Made by a program: the position numbers and the translations under genes. A stretch of DNA of 64,000 bases from Patiriisocius marinus. GTDB taxonomy: Bacteria; Bacteroidota; Bacteroidia; Flavobacteriales; Flavobacteriaceae. The stretch lies in NCBI RefSeq assembly GCF_008974325.1, contig NZ_BKCG01000001.1, forward strand, positions 744,001-808,000, written 5' to 3'. Positions 16,216-24,721 of the stretch are shown here, in pieces. The notes under the pieces were generated by a model. That model saw nothing but the letters and a program-made list of their open reading frames with translations. It was not told where the DNA came from and made no database searches. Within the stretch, counting starts at the first letter, position 1. Each line of letters starts with the position of its first letter.

Positions 16216-18076
16216 ATGAAAAAATTTACCCCCCCCCCCGGTTACAGCCTTTTCATTAATAATCTTAGTGCTCCTCTTGTTTTCTAAAACCAATGTAATT
16301 GCACAAGAACGCGTTAGTTGTAACTCAGAACCTATAGAAAATGCATATCTAAATGATTTGTCTTACTTAAATAGTGAGGCACTTATTGATATTTTAAATG
16401 AACATGGCTATGAAATACCATCGGACTATCTTTATAACCTAGATGACGCAGGACAATATATCGGTGATATTGGAAGGCAACAAAAGAAAGCCGCAATCCC
16501 TAAAATTACTAAAGTTCCAATAAAAGCATGGATATATAGGAATGACAATGGGTCTGGCAATCTTACACAAAACAATGTTACACAGATCATAAATGGTGTA
16601 AATCAATTATTGTCGTTTACAAATATTCATTTTTATCTTTTATGTGATATAACTGAAATAAATAATAGCCAGTATGCTAATAATGGAGACCAATATCACT
16701 CTGATTATACTACTACAAATCGCATGGAAAATGCTCTTAATATTCACTTTGTAATTGACAGTAATGTAAGTAGTGGCAATGATTGGGCAGGAAAAGCGAA
16801 TTTTCCGTTTAGCCCCTTAAGCAGTAATAAGTATTCATTGGCATTAAGAGATAGCGGTTTGACTAATGCTGATAAAACACCCATTTTGTCACACGAAATT
16901 GGTCACGCTTTCGGTTTATTTCATACACATTACCCAGGAAGGTCAACAAGTCATACTGATAATGGCGGTTGTGGTGATTGTCATCAGGAATCTGTAAGTC
17001 GTACTAAAAGACAGGGGGCGGGATGTGTATGGACTTATAATGAACTAAAATGTAATGTAAATGGTGATTTTTTATGTGATACGCCGGCAGACCCTAATTT
17101 ATTTGGTCAAACCAGCGGATGTTTATATACGGCGAATCATACCGATAATTGGAACCAAGTTTGGGTGCCAGAGGTTGCTAATATCATGGGACAGGCTCCG
17201 CAGGCATGTTTGAATACTTTGTCTCCATTGCAAATAGGTAAAATGTTACTTTACATTAACTTAATGAACCCAAATCATCCTACAATTAATATTACAGGGA
17301 ATGATTTTTTATGTTCAGGAAGCACAGCTACTTATCAAGCAATAAGTAGTCAAAATGTTACTGCTTTTTCTTGGAGTACTTCATCTAATTACACTATATT
17401 AAGTGGTCAAGGAACTAATACTATCACTGTACAAGCAAATAATAACAATAATGGTTATGTAAGCGTTAATACCAACTGTGGGCATAAAGAGACTAAGAAA
17501 ACTATTGAGGGTATCTACTTAATAGAAGTTGACGGAGTAACTGATGTCTGTCCAAACACTAATCACACCTATTCCACTCAATATCTTAGTGGCGCTACCT
17601 ACAACTGGACAGTAAGCAGTGGAACAATTATTTTTGGACAAGGAACCAATAGCGCGGTCATTGAAATTGCTCCAGACCCTAGTTATCAATCTAACGTTAC
17701 CGTTAACATTACTAATTATTGTAATTTCAATACTAGCGCAGGTTATACTGTTGACATCTATAACCCTGGACCAGGAGACCCTCCATGCGTTGACAATGGT
17801 GGCAATGACGATAGAACATCATTAAATAATAAAAATTTAGAAACAAGTACTTTTTTATTTCCCAATCCCGCAAATTATAGTGTAAATATTAATATTGACA
17901 ATAACGACAACTATACTCTAGAAATTTATGATATTAATGGAGTTGTCGTTAGAAATAATGATGAGATATATCAAAATAAAGAAATTGACACCTCTAACTG
18001 GAAAGAAGGTATATACATTTTTAAATTTAGAAGCAAAAACATGAATTTCTTTAAAAAACTAATCATTAAAAAATAG
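16216..18076 (+). CDS. M43 (cytophagalysin-like) secreted metalloprotease with T9SS sorting domain; out of frame at a C11 tract
   Basis: With one C removed from the run at 16229-16239, the ATG at 16216 opens a 619-residue protein with a clear signal peptide (MKKFTPPP, then a hydrophobic core ending VIAQ). As sequenced, that frame stops after 23 codons; the body stays open from about 16268, where only a poor GTG could start it. The protease domain has the zinc motif HEIGHAFGLFH and a Met-turn-like NIMGQ, typical of M43/pappalysin. PKD-like beta domains follow, then a T9SS type A sorting domain (FLFPNPANYSV to the KKLIIKK end). The lipoprotein gene starts 5 bases later. The tract suggests phase variation; an assembly or sequencing error must be excluded. 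Confidence 0.85.
16229..16239 (+). repeat. Poly-C tract (11 C) in the signal-peptide codons of the M43 protease
   Basis: Eleven consecutive C in an AT-rich genome, at codons 5-8 of the reading frame starting at 16216. Ten C gives MKKFTPPPVTAF and an open 619-residue protease; eleven C gives a 23-codon dead end. Such tracts change length by slipped-strand replication. Confidence 0.85.
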
Positions 18077-18081
18077 AAACT

Positions 18082-18633
18082 ATGAAAAATGCAATTTATA
18101 TTTTTCTTTTTGCAACTATAATTTTGAGTTGTAATAAAGACGACAATGAAACTAATGACGGGTATTTTTTAAATGGTAGATTATCATTTAGTATTTTAAA
18201 TCAAGATGGCGCAATCCCTGATGATAATAGTATTGAAATTTCCTCTACTCTTGTATTAGAAAATGGAGAACTAGTACCTCCAAATGGAGAGATTTTATGG
18301 ACTGGTCTCGGAAAAGTAGAATATTTATCAGATATAAGCAAACTAGATATTTACGGCCCAGAGTGCCCAGGTAATTGTACGGAAAGTTATGACACATATA
18401 GCATTTCCCTCAGTCGTTTAGATGAAAACAATTTAACTATTGAAGATTACTATGCATACTTAAAATATCCTGACGGCACTCTTGATACGCTCAAATTTAA
18501 AGGAGGTTTAAATGAGAGTGACAAAAGTTTCTTTAGACTTTTCATTAATGATGTGGAGATACAAACTTATGACATGGATGGCGTTCCGTATGATGGGTTC
18601 GACAAACATGCTTATGTAACTTTGAATATCTAA
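18082..18633 (+). CDS. Lipoprotein of unknown function
   Basis: A 183-residue protein with a lipoprotein signal (LSCNKDDN). The rest is acidic, probably beta-rich, with Cys residues in GPECPGNCTE; I recognise no family. It starts 5 bases after the M43 protease stop codon and is followed by a strong terminator, so the two form a bicistronic operon. It may work with, or guard against, the protease, but nothing in the sequence shows this. It belongs to the segment enclosed by the RNase H repeats. Confidence 0.75.
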   Translation: MKNAIYIFLFATIILSCNKDDNETNDGYFLNGRLSFSILNQDGAIPDDNSIEISSTLVLENGELVPPNGEILWTGLGKVEYLSDISKLDIYGPECPGNCTESYDTYSISLSRLDENNLTIEDYYAYLKYPDGTLDTLKFKGGLNESDKSFFRLFINDVEIQTYDMDGVPYDGFDKHAYVTLNI

Positions 18634-18648
18634 AACATACATTTTAAG

Positions 18649-18685
18649 ACCGCCGTTTCGATAAATTCAGAAACGGCGGTTTTTT
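18649..18685 (+). terminator. Strong intrinsic terminator after the M43/lipoprotein operon
   Basis: An 11-base-pair GC-rich stem (ACCGCCGTTTC with GAAACGGCGGT) is followed by five T. It lies 15 bases after the lipoprotein stop codon. Confidence 0.93.
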
Positions 18686-18702
18686 GTTTGAGACTTTATT
18701 TA

Positions 18703-18756
18703 AAATGGGAAACAAAAGCATGGGGTGAAATACCAGCCGATTTTGGCAGGAAATAA
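18703..18756 (+). pseudogene. Relic: last 17 codons and stop of the RNase H gene
   Basis: It encodes KWETKAWGEIPADFGRK and a stop, identical in protein to the end of the RNase H gene at 15454-16098, with only three synonymous base changes in 54. There is nothing of the gene upstream. Its stop codon lies 2 bases from the stop codon of the convergent SPOR-domain gene, which probably shows the original convergent junction. Confidence 0.93.
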
Positions 18757-18758
18757 GT

Positions 18759-20408
18759 TTATCTGTTTATTCCTCCTATCCACGCTTCCTTAAATAGCTC
18801 TTTAGTTCTTAATCTATTTCGCTCTTTTTTTATCTCAGCAAGATCATCGGTTTTCATAAGATAGATATAAATCCATCCGTTTCTAGGATTTACAAATCGC
18901 TCAGGGGCATAACCCTCATCTAACAATTTTTGGGTCCAATTTGAAGCATATTTCTCTTTCGAAAAAACATTTGTAATTAAATAATACCCTGAATCTACGC
19001 CCCTAACTGTTAGTTTTTTTATTCGTGATTTCTTTTTAACTTTTTTAGGCACTGCATTGCTTACTACTGGAGTACTTTTAATATATACCCTTTCAGGCGA
19101 TTCAACTTTTAGTGTAGTTTCCACCACTTTTACTGGAGCTTCAATTTTATGCTCGTCATTAACAAATGTAGCATCAGCAACAAGTTCTTCTTTTTCAACT
19201 CTTGGCATAACTTCTTTAATTACTAAAGCTTCTATATCCTTTACTTGTATATTTTCAGCAGGGATATTATTAACCGTTGCTATTGCTTCAGGATTTTTTT
19301 TAAGCATTAAAGTTTCTTCTATCTCAGTTTCAAATGCGGTGAAATAAACATAGAACCTATCTGCTTTACTTTTAAATCGTATGCGTGCTTCTTCGGCATT
19401 ATTAGCAATTAGACCATCATCTAATTTCATTTTAAGCAAGTCGAATCCTAAGGTGTTTGTACTTGCCGGAGTTCGGTTTAAGAACATTTCAGAATTTATG
19501 GTAATGGAACTATTAAAAAAGTTAGTATTATCTCGGTTTGGCGTCTGCAACGTTACATATTTGTCCTCTTTAGCACTGTAGAAGGCAAATTGGTCGTTTT
19601 TAATATTTGTATCACCTTCTAACGTTGCCATCACTAAAGTAGATTCTATCTGTCCTTGAGTTTTGGTTTTGAAATCATTGAAAGTAATTTCTACAGGGTC
19701 TTTTGCTACTTGTCTAAAACCATCGAACGTAGTAAAATATTTAGGCGAATTATTGGGGTTTTCGTATATCATATATAAGTGCCAGCCTGCTGCGCTTCCT
19801 CCTTCTAGTTTACCTCGAACTGCACGAATATTTGCCGCAGTAAAATTTCCGGAGTTTAAATTAGCATCATTTAAATAGTTTGTAATATTTGCTCTGCACA
19901 CATAAGGCGAATCTCTTTTAAATGTGCTTTTTCCCTTAGCATCAAAAACAATATCCCCTTTAATGTCTATGTATGGAGCATCTCCCCATTTTACTTTTAT
20001 TTCATTTACAGCCGCTTCTCTTCCTCCTTTTTTCTTATAAATTGCTCGTCGAGCTCCCATGCGCATGGTTGATTTTTCGGCGGGGTATAATCCACTCCAA
20101 TACAATTCAGCATATAAAATACGTGTTGTACCTTTTGGTAAATTAATTTCTGCGCTACTTGAACTAAAGGTACTAGACTCGTTATCAACGTCTACGTAGA
20201 CCATATCAACAACATCGTTGCTGGTTTTTTCATGATCAAAAGACTTCGACTTATGTTTCCCTAAAATGGTATTTCCAACAACTATTGAACCTCCTTTAGT
20301 ATAGGTTTTATGATGAAATGTTAATGGGGTTTCCTCTTGTGCTTTTATACAAACAGGAATAGTTAACAAAATGACTATCAATAAACTATGGTAGGATTTA
20401 GTTTTCAA
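18759..20408 (-). CDS. Secreted protein with C-terminal SPOR domain
   Basis: A 549-residue protein. The start is the TTG at 20408, giving a good signal peptide (MKTKSYHSLLIVILL to IKAQ); an upstream in-frame TTG at 20432 is part of the promoter. Residues of about 25-370 form a beta-rich region (GGSIVVGNTIL, LYAELYWSGLYP, GWHLYMIYENP) like the N-terminal region of large flavobacterial surface proteins. A charged Val/Glu/Lys-rich linker follows. The C-terminus (about 470-549) is SPOR-like (GYYLITNVFSKEKYASNW, GWIYIYL), a domain that binds denuded peptidoglycan or acts in the envelope. The precise role is unknown. Confidence 0.75.
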   Translation of the reverse strand: MKTKSYHSLLIVILLTIPVCIKAQEETPLTFHHKTYTKGGSIVVGNTILGKHKSKSFDHEKTSNDVVDMVYVDVDNESSTFSSSSAEINLPKGTTRILYAELYWSGLYPAEKSTMRMGARRAIYKKKGGREAAVNEIKVKWGDAPYIDIKGDIVFDAKGKSTFKRDSPYVCRANITNYLNDANLNSGNFTAANIRAVRGKLEGGSAAGWHLYMIYENPNNSPKYFTTFDGFRQVAKDPVEITFNDFKTKTQGQIESTLVMATLEGDTNIKNDQFAFYSAKEDKYVTLQTPNRDNTNFFNSSITINSEMFLNRTPASTNTLGFDLLKMKLDDGLIANNAEEARIRFKSKADRFYVYFTAFETEIEETLMLKKNPEAIATVNNIPAENIQVKDIEALVIKEVMPRVEKEELVADATFVNDEHKIEAPVKVVETTLKVESPERVYIKSTPVVSNAVPKKVKKKSRIKKLTVRGVDSGYYLITNVFSKEKYASNWTQKLLDEGYAPERFVNPRNGWIYIYLMKTDDLAEIKKERNRLRTKELFKEAWIGGINR

Positions 20409-20429
20409 AATAAGTAAATTTGGTGCATA

Positions 20430-20458
20430 CAAAGGTATCTTATTTTTTATCTCACCAA
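20430..20458 (-). promoter_or_regulatory. Promoter of the SPOR-domain gene
   Basis: On the reverse strand TTG (20458-20456), an 18-base spacer and TACCTTTG (20437-20430): a full match to the Bacteroidota consensus. It lies 21 bases before the TTG start codon at 20408 and decides that start. Confidence 0.75.
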
Positions 20459-20508
20459 AAGCGCATTTTTTTCAAAAAGCTAATGGAATAAAATCATATT
20501 TATTTCCT

Positions 20509-20516
20509 TAGATTTG
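20509..20516 (+). promoter_or_regulatory. -7 element TAGATTTG of the PfkB kinase gene
   Basis: A full TAnnTTTG match. Transcription would begin near 20522, giving a leader of about 64 bases that contains two tandem hairpins. It rules out the in-frame TTG at 20514 as the start codon. Confidence 0.6.
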
Positions 20517-20532
20517 CAGTCCTTTAAAACAA

Positions 20533-20580
20533 TAAAATTTCCGTGTAAACGGGCTTTAAAATCCCCGTGTTTTCGGGCAA
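20533..20580 (+). repeat. Tandem 24-base hairpin repeat in the PfkB leader
   Basis: Two 24-base units (20533-20556 and 20557-20580) match at 17 positions. Both begin TAAAAT, share CCGTGT and end CGGGC. Unit 1 can fold CCGT-GTAA-ACGG; unit 2 folds CCCG-TGTTTT-CGGG. The second ends 5 bases before the ATG, so it could affect translation. Confidence 0.6.
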
Positions 20581-20585
20581 AAAAT

Positions 20586-21509
20586 ATGAGCAAATTAGTA
20601 ATTGTAGGAACCGTCGCTTTCGATGCCATTGAAACTCCTTTTGGAAAAACAGATAAAATACTTGGTGGTGCTGCTACATATATAGGTTTATCAGCCTCTA
20701 ACTTTGATGTTGATGGCGCAATAGTAAGTGTAGTTGGTGGTGATTTCCCTCAAGAATATATTGACATGCTTTCATCTAAAAAGATGGATGTGGAAGGTTT
20801 AGAAATTGTAACAGACGGAAAAACGTTTTTCTGGAGTGGTAAATATCATAACGATATGAACACTAGAGACACTTTAATTACTGAACTGAATGTATTAGAA
20901 ACATTTAACCCAGTAGTCCCACAAGCCTATAAAGATGCTGAAGTTGTTATGCTAGGAAATTTACACCCTATGGTGCAAATGGGCGTAATTAACCAAATGA
21001 ACGATCCAAAACTAGTCGTACTTGATACTATGAACTTCTGGATGGACATCGCTTTAGACGATCTAAAAAAGGTTATTGCCAAAGTTGACGTTATTACAAT
21101 TAACGACGAAGAGGCTCGCCAACTTTCTGGTGAATATTCGTTAGTTAATGCATCGAAAAAAATTATGGAAATGGGACCACAATATGTGGTTATTAAAAAA
21201 GGAGAGCACGGAGCGCTAATTTTTCATAAAGATGAAATGTTCTACGCACCGGCACTTCCATTAGCTGAAGTTTTTGATCCAACTGGAGCTGGTGATACTT
21301 TTGCTGGAGGTTTTACTGGATATCTAGCAAAAAGTGGTGACTATAGTTTTGAAAATATGAAACGCGCTATTGTGTATGGCTCCTGCTTAGCTAGTTTCTG
21401 TGTTGAAAAATTTGGTACAGAAAGAATGCAAGATTTAAATGACACTGAAGTTCGAGAGCGCTTAGAGCAATTTAAGAGCCTGACACAATACGATATAGAA
21501 TTATCATAA
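20586..21509 (+). CDS. PfkB-family carbohydrate/nucleoside kinase
   Basis: A 307-residue kinase starting at the ATG at 20586 (MSKLVIVGTVAFD). It has an early Gly-rich substrate loop (LGGAATYIGLSA) and the C-terminal PfkB signature DPTGAGDTFAGGF, whose Asp is the catalytic base. It phosphorylates a sugar or nucleoside; the substrate cannot be told. Next to purF, a nucleoside or ribose substrate is a reasonable guess only. A terminator follows, so it is its own transcription unit. Confidence 0.88.
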   Translation: MSKLVIVGTVAFDAIETPFGKTDKILGGAATYIGLSASNFDVDGAIVSVVGGDFPQEYIDMLSSKKMDVEGLEIVTDGKTFFWSGKYHNDMNTRDTLITELNVLETFNPVVPQAYKDAEVVMLGNLHPMVQMGVINQMNDPKLVVLDTMNFWMDIALDDLKKVIAKVDVITINDEEARQLSGEYSLVNASKKIMEMGPQYVVIKKGEHGALIFHKDEMFYAPALPLAEVFDPTGAGDTFAGGFTGYLAKSGDYSFENMKRAIVYGSCLASFCVEKFGTERMQDLNDTEVRERLEQFKSLTQYDIELS

Positions 21510-21514
21510 ATATG

Positions 21515-21539
21515 CGCCCTGACTTTTCGGGGCGTTTTT
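21515..21539 (+). terminator. Terminator after the PfkB kinase gene
   Basis: A seven-base-pair GC stem (CGCCCTG with CGGGGCG) and a run of five T, 5 bases after the stop codon. Confidence 0.8.
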
Positions 21540-21582
21540 AGTTTAAATTTTTATTAAAATAATCCTTAGCTAAATAACCGCT

Positions 21583-23481
21583 ATGAGTGATGCTTTAAAA
21601 CACGAATGTGGAATTGCCCTAGTTCGACTATTAAAACCTTTAGAATATTATAAAGAAAAATATGGTACAGCCTTTTATGGTGTTAATAAAATGTACCTAA
21701 TGATGGAAAAGCAACACAACCGTGGTCAAGACGGTGCCGGTTTTGCCAGCATTAAACTCGATGTAGATCCTGGTGATAGATATATAAGTCGTGTACGCTC
21801 AAATAAGTCACAACCAATACAAGATATTTTTGCTCAGATCAATGAGCGCATCAATACCGAAATAACAAATAATCCAGAACTAAAAGACGATGTTGCTGCA
21901 CAAAAAAAGCACATTCCATATATAGGCGAGTTGTTTTTAGGCCACGTACGCTATGGAACTTTTGGAGGAAATAGTGTTGAAACTGTTCACCCTTTTTTAC
22001 GTCAAAATAACTGGATGCACCGTAATTTAATTATTGCTGGTAATTTCAATATGACAAATACTACAGAGCTGTTCGACAACCTTATCCATTTAGGGATGCA
22101 CCCAAAGGAAAAGGCAGACACGATTACTGTAATGGAAAAAATAGGACATTTCTTAGATAGAGATGTTGCTAAACTATACAAGCAAGCAAAGAAAAAAGGG
22201 ATGACAAAGCAAGAAGCTTCTCCTTTTATTGCTGAAAAGCTTGATATGGCTAAAATTTTAAAGAAATCTGCTAAAAACTGGGATGGTGGTTATGCTATGG
22301 CTGGCCTATTAGGACACGGTGATGCATTTGTACTTCGCGATCCTGCCGGAATTAGACCTGCATATTATTATAAAGATGACGAAGTTATAGTAGTAGCAAG
22401 TGAACGCCCGGTAATCCAGACAGTTTTCAATGTGAAATTTGAAGATGTAAAAGAAATTGATCCTGGTCACGCTTTACTAATGAAGAAGGATGGTTCTATG
22501 AAAATGCAAGAAATTCTTGAGCCTTTAGAACGTAAATCTTGCTCTTTTGAGCGTATCTATTTCTCTAGAGGAAGCGATGCCGAAATATACCAAGAACGAA
22601 AAGAGTTAGGAAGATTAATAATGCCTAAAGTTTTAAAGGAAATTGATCACGATACTGAAAATAGTGTCTTCTCATTTATCCCTAACACTGCCGAAACATC
22701 ATTCTACGGAATGCTAGATGCAGCTCAAAATGAGCTGAACAAACAAAAAAACGAAGCTATTTTAAAAGAAGCCGGAAATTTAACTCCAGAACGTTTAGCA
22801 GAAATACAGGCTCATAAAATACGTACAGAGAAAATAGCAATTAAAGATGTTAAACTCCGTACTTTTATTACAGACGACAGTAGTAGAGATGATTTAGTAG
22901 CTCACGTATATGATGTCACTTATGGTGTTGTAAAACCTACAGACAACCTTGTAATTATAGATGATAGTATTGTTAGAGGTACCACTCTAAAGAAAAGTAT
23001 TATTAAAATGATGGACAGGCTTAAGCCTAAACAAATTGTAGTAGTATCATCTGCACCACAAATTAGATATCCAGACTGCTACGGTATCGACATGGCACGC
23101 TTAGAAGCTTTAGTAGCTTTTAATGCTGCTTTAGAACTACATAAAGAACGAGGTACAGATCAAATAATTGAAGAAATTTATCATAAGTGTGTAAAACAAT
23201 TAGAACTTGATGATTCTGAAGTTGTAAACCACGTTAAAGAACTTTACGCTCCATTTACAGATGAAGAGATTTCAGACAAAATTGCTGAAATAATTACTGA
23301 GCCAACTGTAAAAACTAAAGTGAAATTAATTTTCCAAAGTGTGGCAGATTTACATAAGGCTTGCCCTGATAATTTAGGAGATTGGTATTTTACCGGAGAC
23401 TATCCTACCAAAGGTGGTAACAGAGTTGTAAACAAAGCATACGTTAACTTTTACGAAGGAAATCCTGAAAGAGCTTATTAA
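21583..23481 (+). CDS. purF: Amidophosphoribosyltransferase
   Basis: A 632-residue protein, longer than the roughly 500 residues of E. coli PurF. The catalytic Cys is C9 (KHECGIALV), so eight residues must be removed, as in PurF enzymes with a propeptide. The glutaminase half has NRGQDGAGF and GHVRYGT. The phosphoribosyltransferase half has the PRPP motif VIIDDSIVRGTTL. It makes phosphoribosylamine, the committed step of purine synthesis. The central region (about 170-230) carries an extra Lys-rich insert. Confidence 0.93.
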   Translation: MSDALKHECGIALVRLLKPLEYYKEKYGTAFYGVNKMYLMMEKQHNRGQDGAGFASIKLDVDPGDRYISRVRSNKSQPIQDIFAQINERINTEITNNPELKDDVAAQKKHIPYIGELFLGHVRYGTFGGNSVETVHPFLRQNNWMHRNLIIAGNFNMTNTTELFDNLIHLGMHPKEKADTITVMEKIGHFLDRDVAKLYKQAKKKGMTKQEASPFIAEKLDMAKILKKSAKNWDGGYAMAGLLGHGDAFVLRDPAGIRPAYYYKDDEVIVVASERPVIQTVFNVKFEDVKEIDPGHALLMKKDGSMKMQEILEPLERKSCSFERIYFSRGSDAEIYQERKELGRLIMPKVLKEIDHDTENSVFSFIPNTAETSFYGMLDAAQNELNKQKNEAILKEAGNLTPERLAEIQAHKIRTEKIAIKDVKLRTFITDDSSRDDLVAHVYDVTYGVVKPTDNLVIIDDSIVRGTTLKKSIIKMMDRLKPKQIVVVSSAPQIRYPDCYGIDMARLEALVAFNAALELHKERGTDQIIEEIYHKCVKQLELDDSEVVNHVKELYAPFTDEEISDKIAEIITEPTVKTKVKLIFQSVADLHKACPDNLGDWYFTGDYPTKGGNRVVNKAYVNFYEGNPERAY

Positions 23482-23523
23482 TAAAAACTTATTATTGGAG
23501 ATTATTTTAAAATGTTATATAAT

Positions 23524-23551
23524 AAAAAAGATGGGGCTCCCCATCTTTTTT
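23524..23551 (+). terminator. Terminator after purF
   Basis: A near-perfect 13-base-pair stem (A6GATGGGG with CCCCATCT6, two-base loop by sequence) 42 bases after the stop codon. Confidence 0.9.
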
Positions 23552-23725
23552 ATTGCTCGCTAGCTAACTGTAAATTAATATTTTAAGATATAATTATGTT
23601 AATTTTTACGCATAATCTTGTCCAATCCAGCTGTAAACGAAAACACTTTTACACTTAAACGAATATAAACACTCTTTATCTAAAACATACTTTTTAGAAA
23701 ATACCTTTATATTATATTTGAACTA

Positions 23726-23800
23726 TACCATAGCATAAGTAGGTTAAGTTCATGGTAGATTTGGGGCAAAAAAAGACGAACAACTTGTTTGTCTTTTTTT
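23726..23800 (+). ncRNA. Candidate small RNA, about 75 nt
   Basis: TATATTTG at 23713-23720 is a full -7 match. Downstream, CTATACCAT (23723-23731) can pair with ATGGTAG (23752-23758), leaving one bulge. A stem of A7GACGAACA with TTGTTTGTCT7 (23768-23800) looks like an intrinsic terminator. There is no open reading frame between them. No known RNA family is recognised; the 5' end is inferred. Confidence 0.35.
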
Positions 23801-23890
23801 ATGCGCAAAATTCTCGGAATCGCTAACACTAGATCATCACTAAAATTAATGATATTTTGGCAATACTAAAATATTAAAATTTCAGATTAA

Positions 23891-23926
23891 AAAACCCTCA
23901 AACTATTTAAATAGCTTGAGGGTTTT
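23891..23926 (-). terminator. Terminator downstream of sod
   Basis: An 11-base-pair stem (AAAACCCTCAA with TTGAGGGTTTT) lies 35 bases past the sod stop codon. Flanking A and T runs allow action in both directions. Confidence 0.85.
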
Positions 23927-23960
23927 AAATTTGTACTCGTTGCCTAGGCAATAAAGAATC

Positions 23961-24569
23961 TTATTTATTTTTCAAAAAACGAGACCCTACTTCTTCCCAA
24001 TTAATTACATTGAAAAATGACTCAACGTAATCCGGGCGTCTGTTTTGGTAGTTTAAGTAATATGCATGTTCCCAAACATCAAGACCTAAAATAGGAGTTC
24101 CTCCACAACCTACACCTGGCATAAGTGGGTTGTCTTGATTAGGACATCCACATATGTCTAAAGTTCCGTCTTTTTGTACACATAAAAAAGCCCAACCAGA
24201 TCCAAATTGACCTTTAGCTGCGTTAGAGAATTTCTCTTTAAAATCAGAAAAACTTCCAAATGAACTTTTAATTGCATCAGCAAGTTCACCACTTGGTTCA
24301 CCGCCACCATTTGGAGACATTATCTCCCAAAAAAGTGAGTGATTATAAAAACCACCTCCGTTATTTCTAACAGCTTTATTGTCCATATCTAAGTTTCCTA
24401 AGATATTTTCAATAGTTTTTCCTTCATTATCTGTTCCTTCAATAGCTGCATTTAGCTTTGTAGTATATCCATTGTGATGCTTAGTATGGTGGATTTCCAT
24501 TGTTCTAGCATCTATATTTGGTTCAAGCGCATCATATGCGTATGGTAATTTCGGTAATTCAAAAGCCAT
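23961..24569 (-). CDS. Superoxide dismutase (Fe/Mn family)
   Basis: A 202-residue enzyme that dismutates superoxide in the cytoplasm. Metal ligands are visible in [12 protein letters not shown], in NHSLFWE and in [19 protein letters not shown]. The normal TPNQDNPLM loop reads [18 protein letters not shown], adding three Cys near the active-site entrance. Metal choice (Fe, Mn or either) cannot be settled by eye. It is monocistronic. Confidence 0.95.
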   Translation of the reverse strand: MAFELPKLPYAYDALEPNIDARTMEIHHTKHHNGYTTKLNAAIEGTDNEGKTIENILGNLDMDNKAVRNNGGGFYNHSLFWEIMSPNGGGEPSGELADAIKSSFGSFSDFKEKFSNAAKGQFGSGWAFLCVQKDGTLDICGCPNQDNPLMPGVGCGGTPILGLDVWEHAYYLNYQNRRPDYVESFFNVINWEEVGSRFLKNK

Positions 24570-24607
24570 AATATTTTGGTTTTAGAGTTAATACTTATTT
24601 GCAACTT

Positions 24608-24615
24608 CAAAGTTA
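24608..24615 (-). promoter_or_regulatory. -7 element TAACTTTG of sod
   Basis: A full TAnnTTTG match on the reverse strand, 38 bases before the sod start codon. Confidence 0.5.
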
Positions 24616-24721
24616 ATAAATCTATAGGCTTAAAAGTGTTATAATATTTATAAGATTTTTATAGCGCTATTGCTTTAGCTTATACGCTAGGTTTTGACTA
24701 ATTTAGTGCAAAATCTTACTA

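Larger units (their letters stand above)
23552..23960. other. 409-base intergenic region between purF and sod terminators
   Basis: It has no open frame of note. It contains a promoter-like TATATTTG (23713-23720), a candidate small RNA ending in a terminator at 23768-23800, and the terminator shared with sod at 23891-23926. Most of 23552-23700 shows nothing recognisable. Confidence 0.6.

Noticed and set aside
16268-18076. Starting the M43 protease at the GTG at 16268
   Set aside because: It would cut the signal peptide in its hydrophobic core. The ATG at 16216 gives a complete signal peptide if one C is removed.
20514-20585. TTG at 20514 as start of the PfkB kinase
   Set aside because: It lies inside the TAGATTTG promoter element and the extra 24 residues are unlike PfkB proteins.
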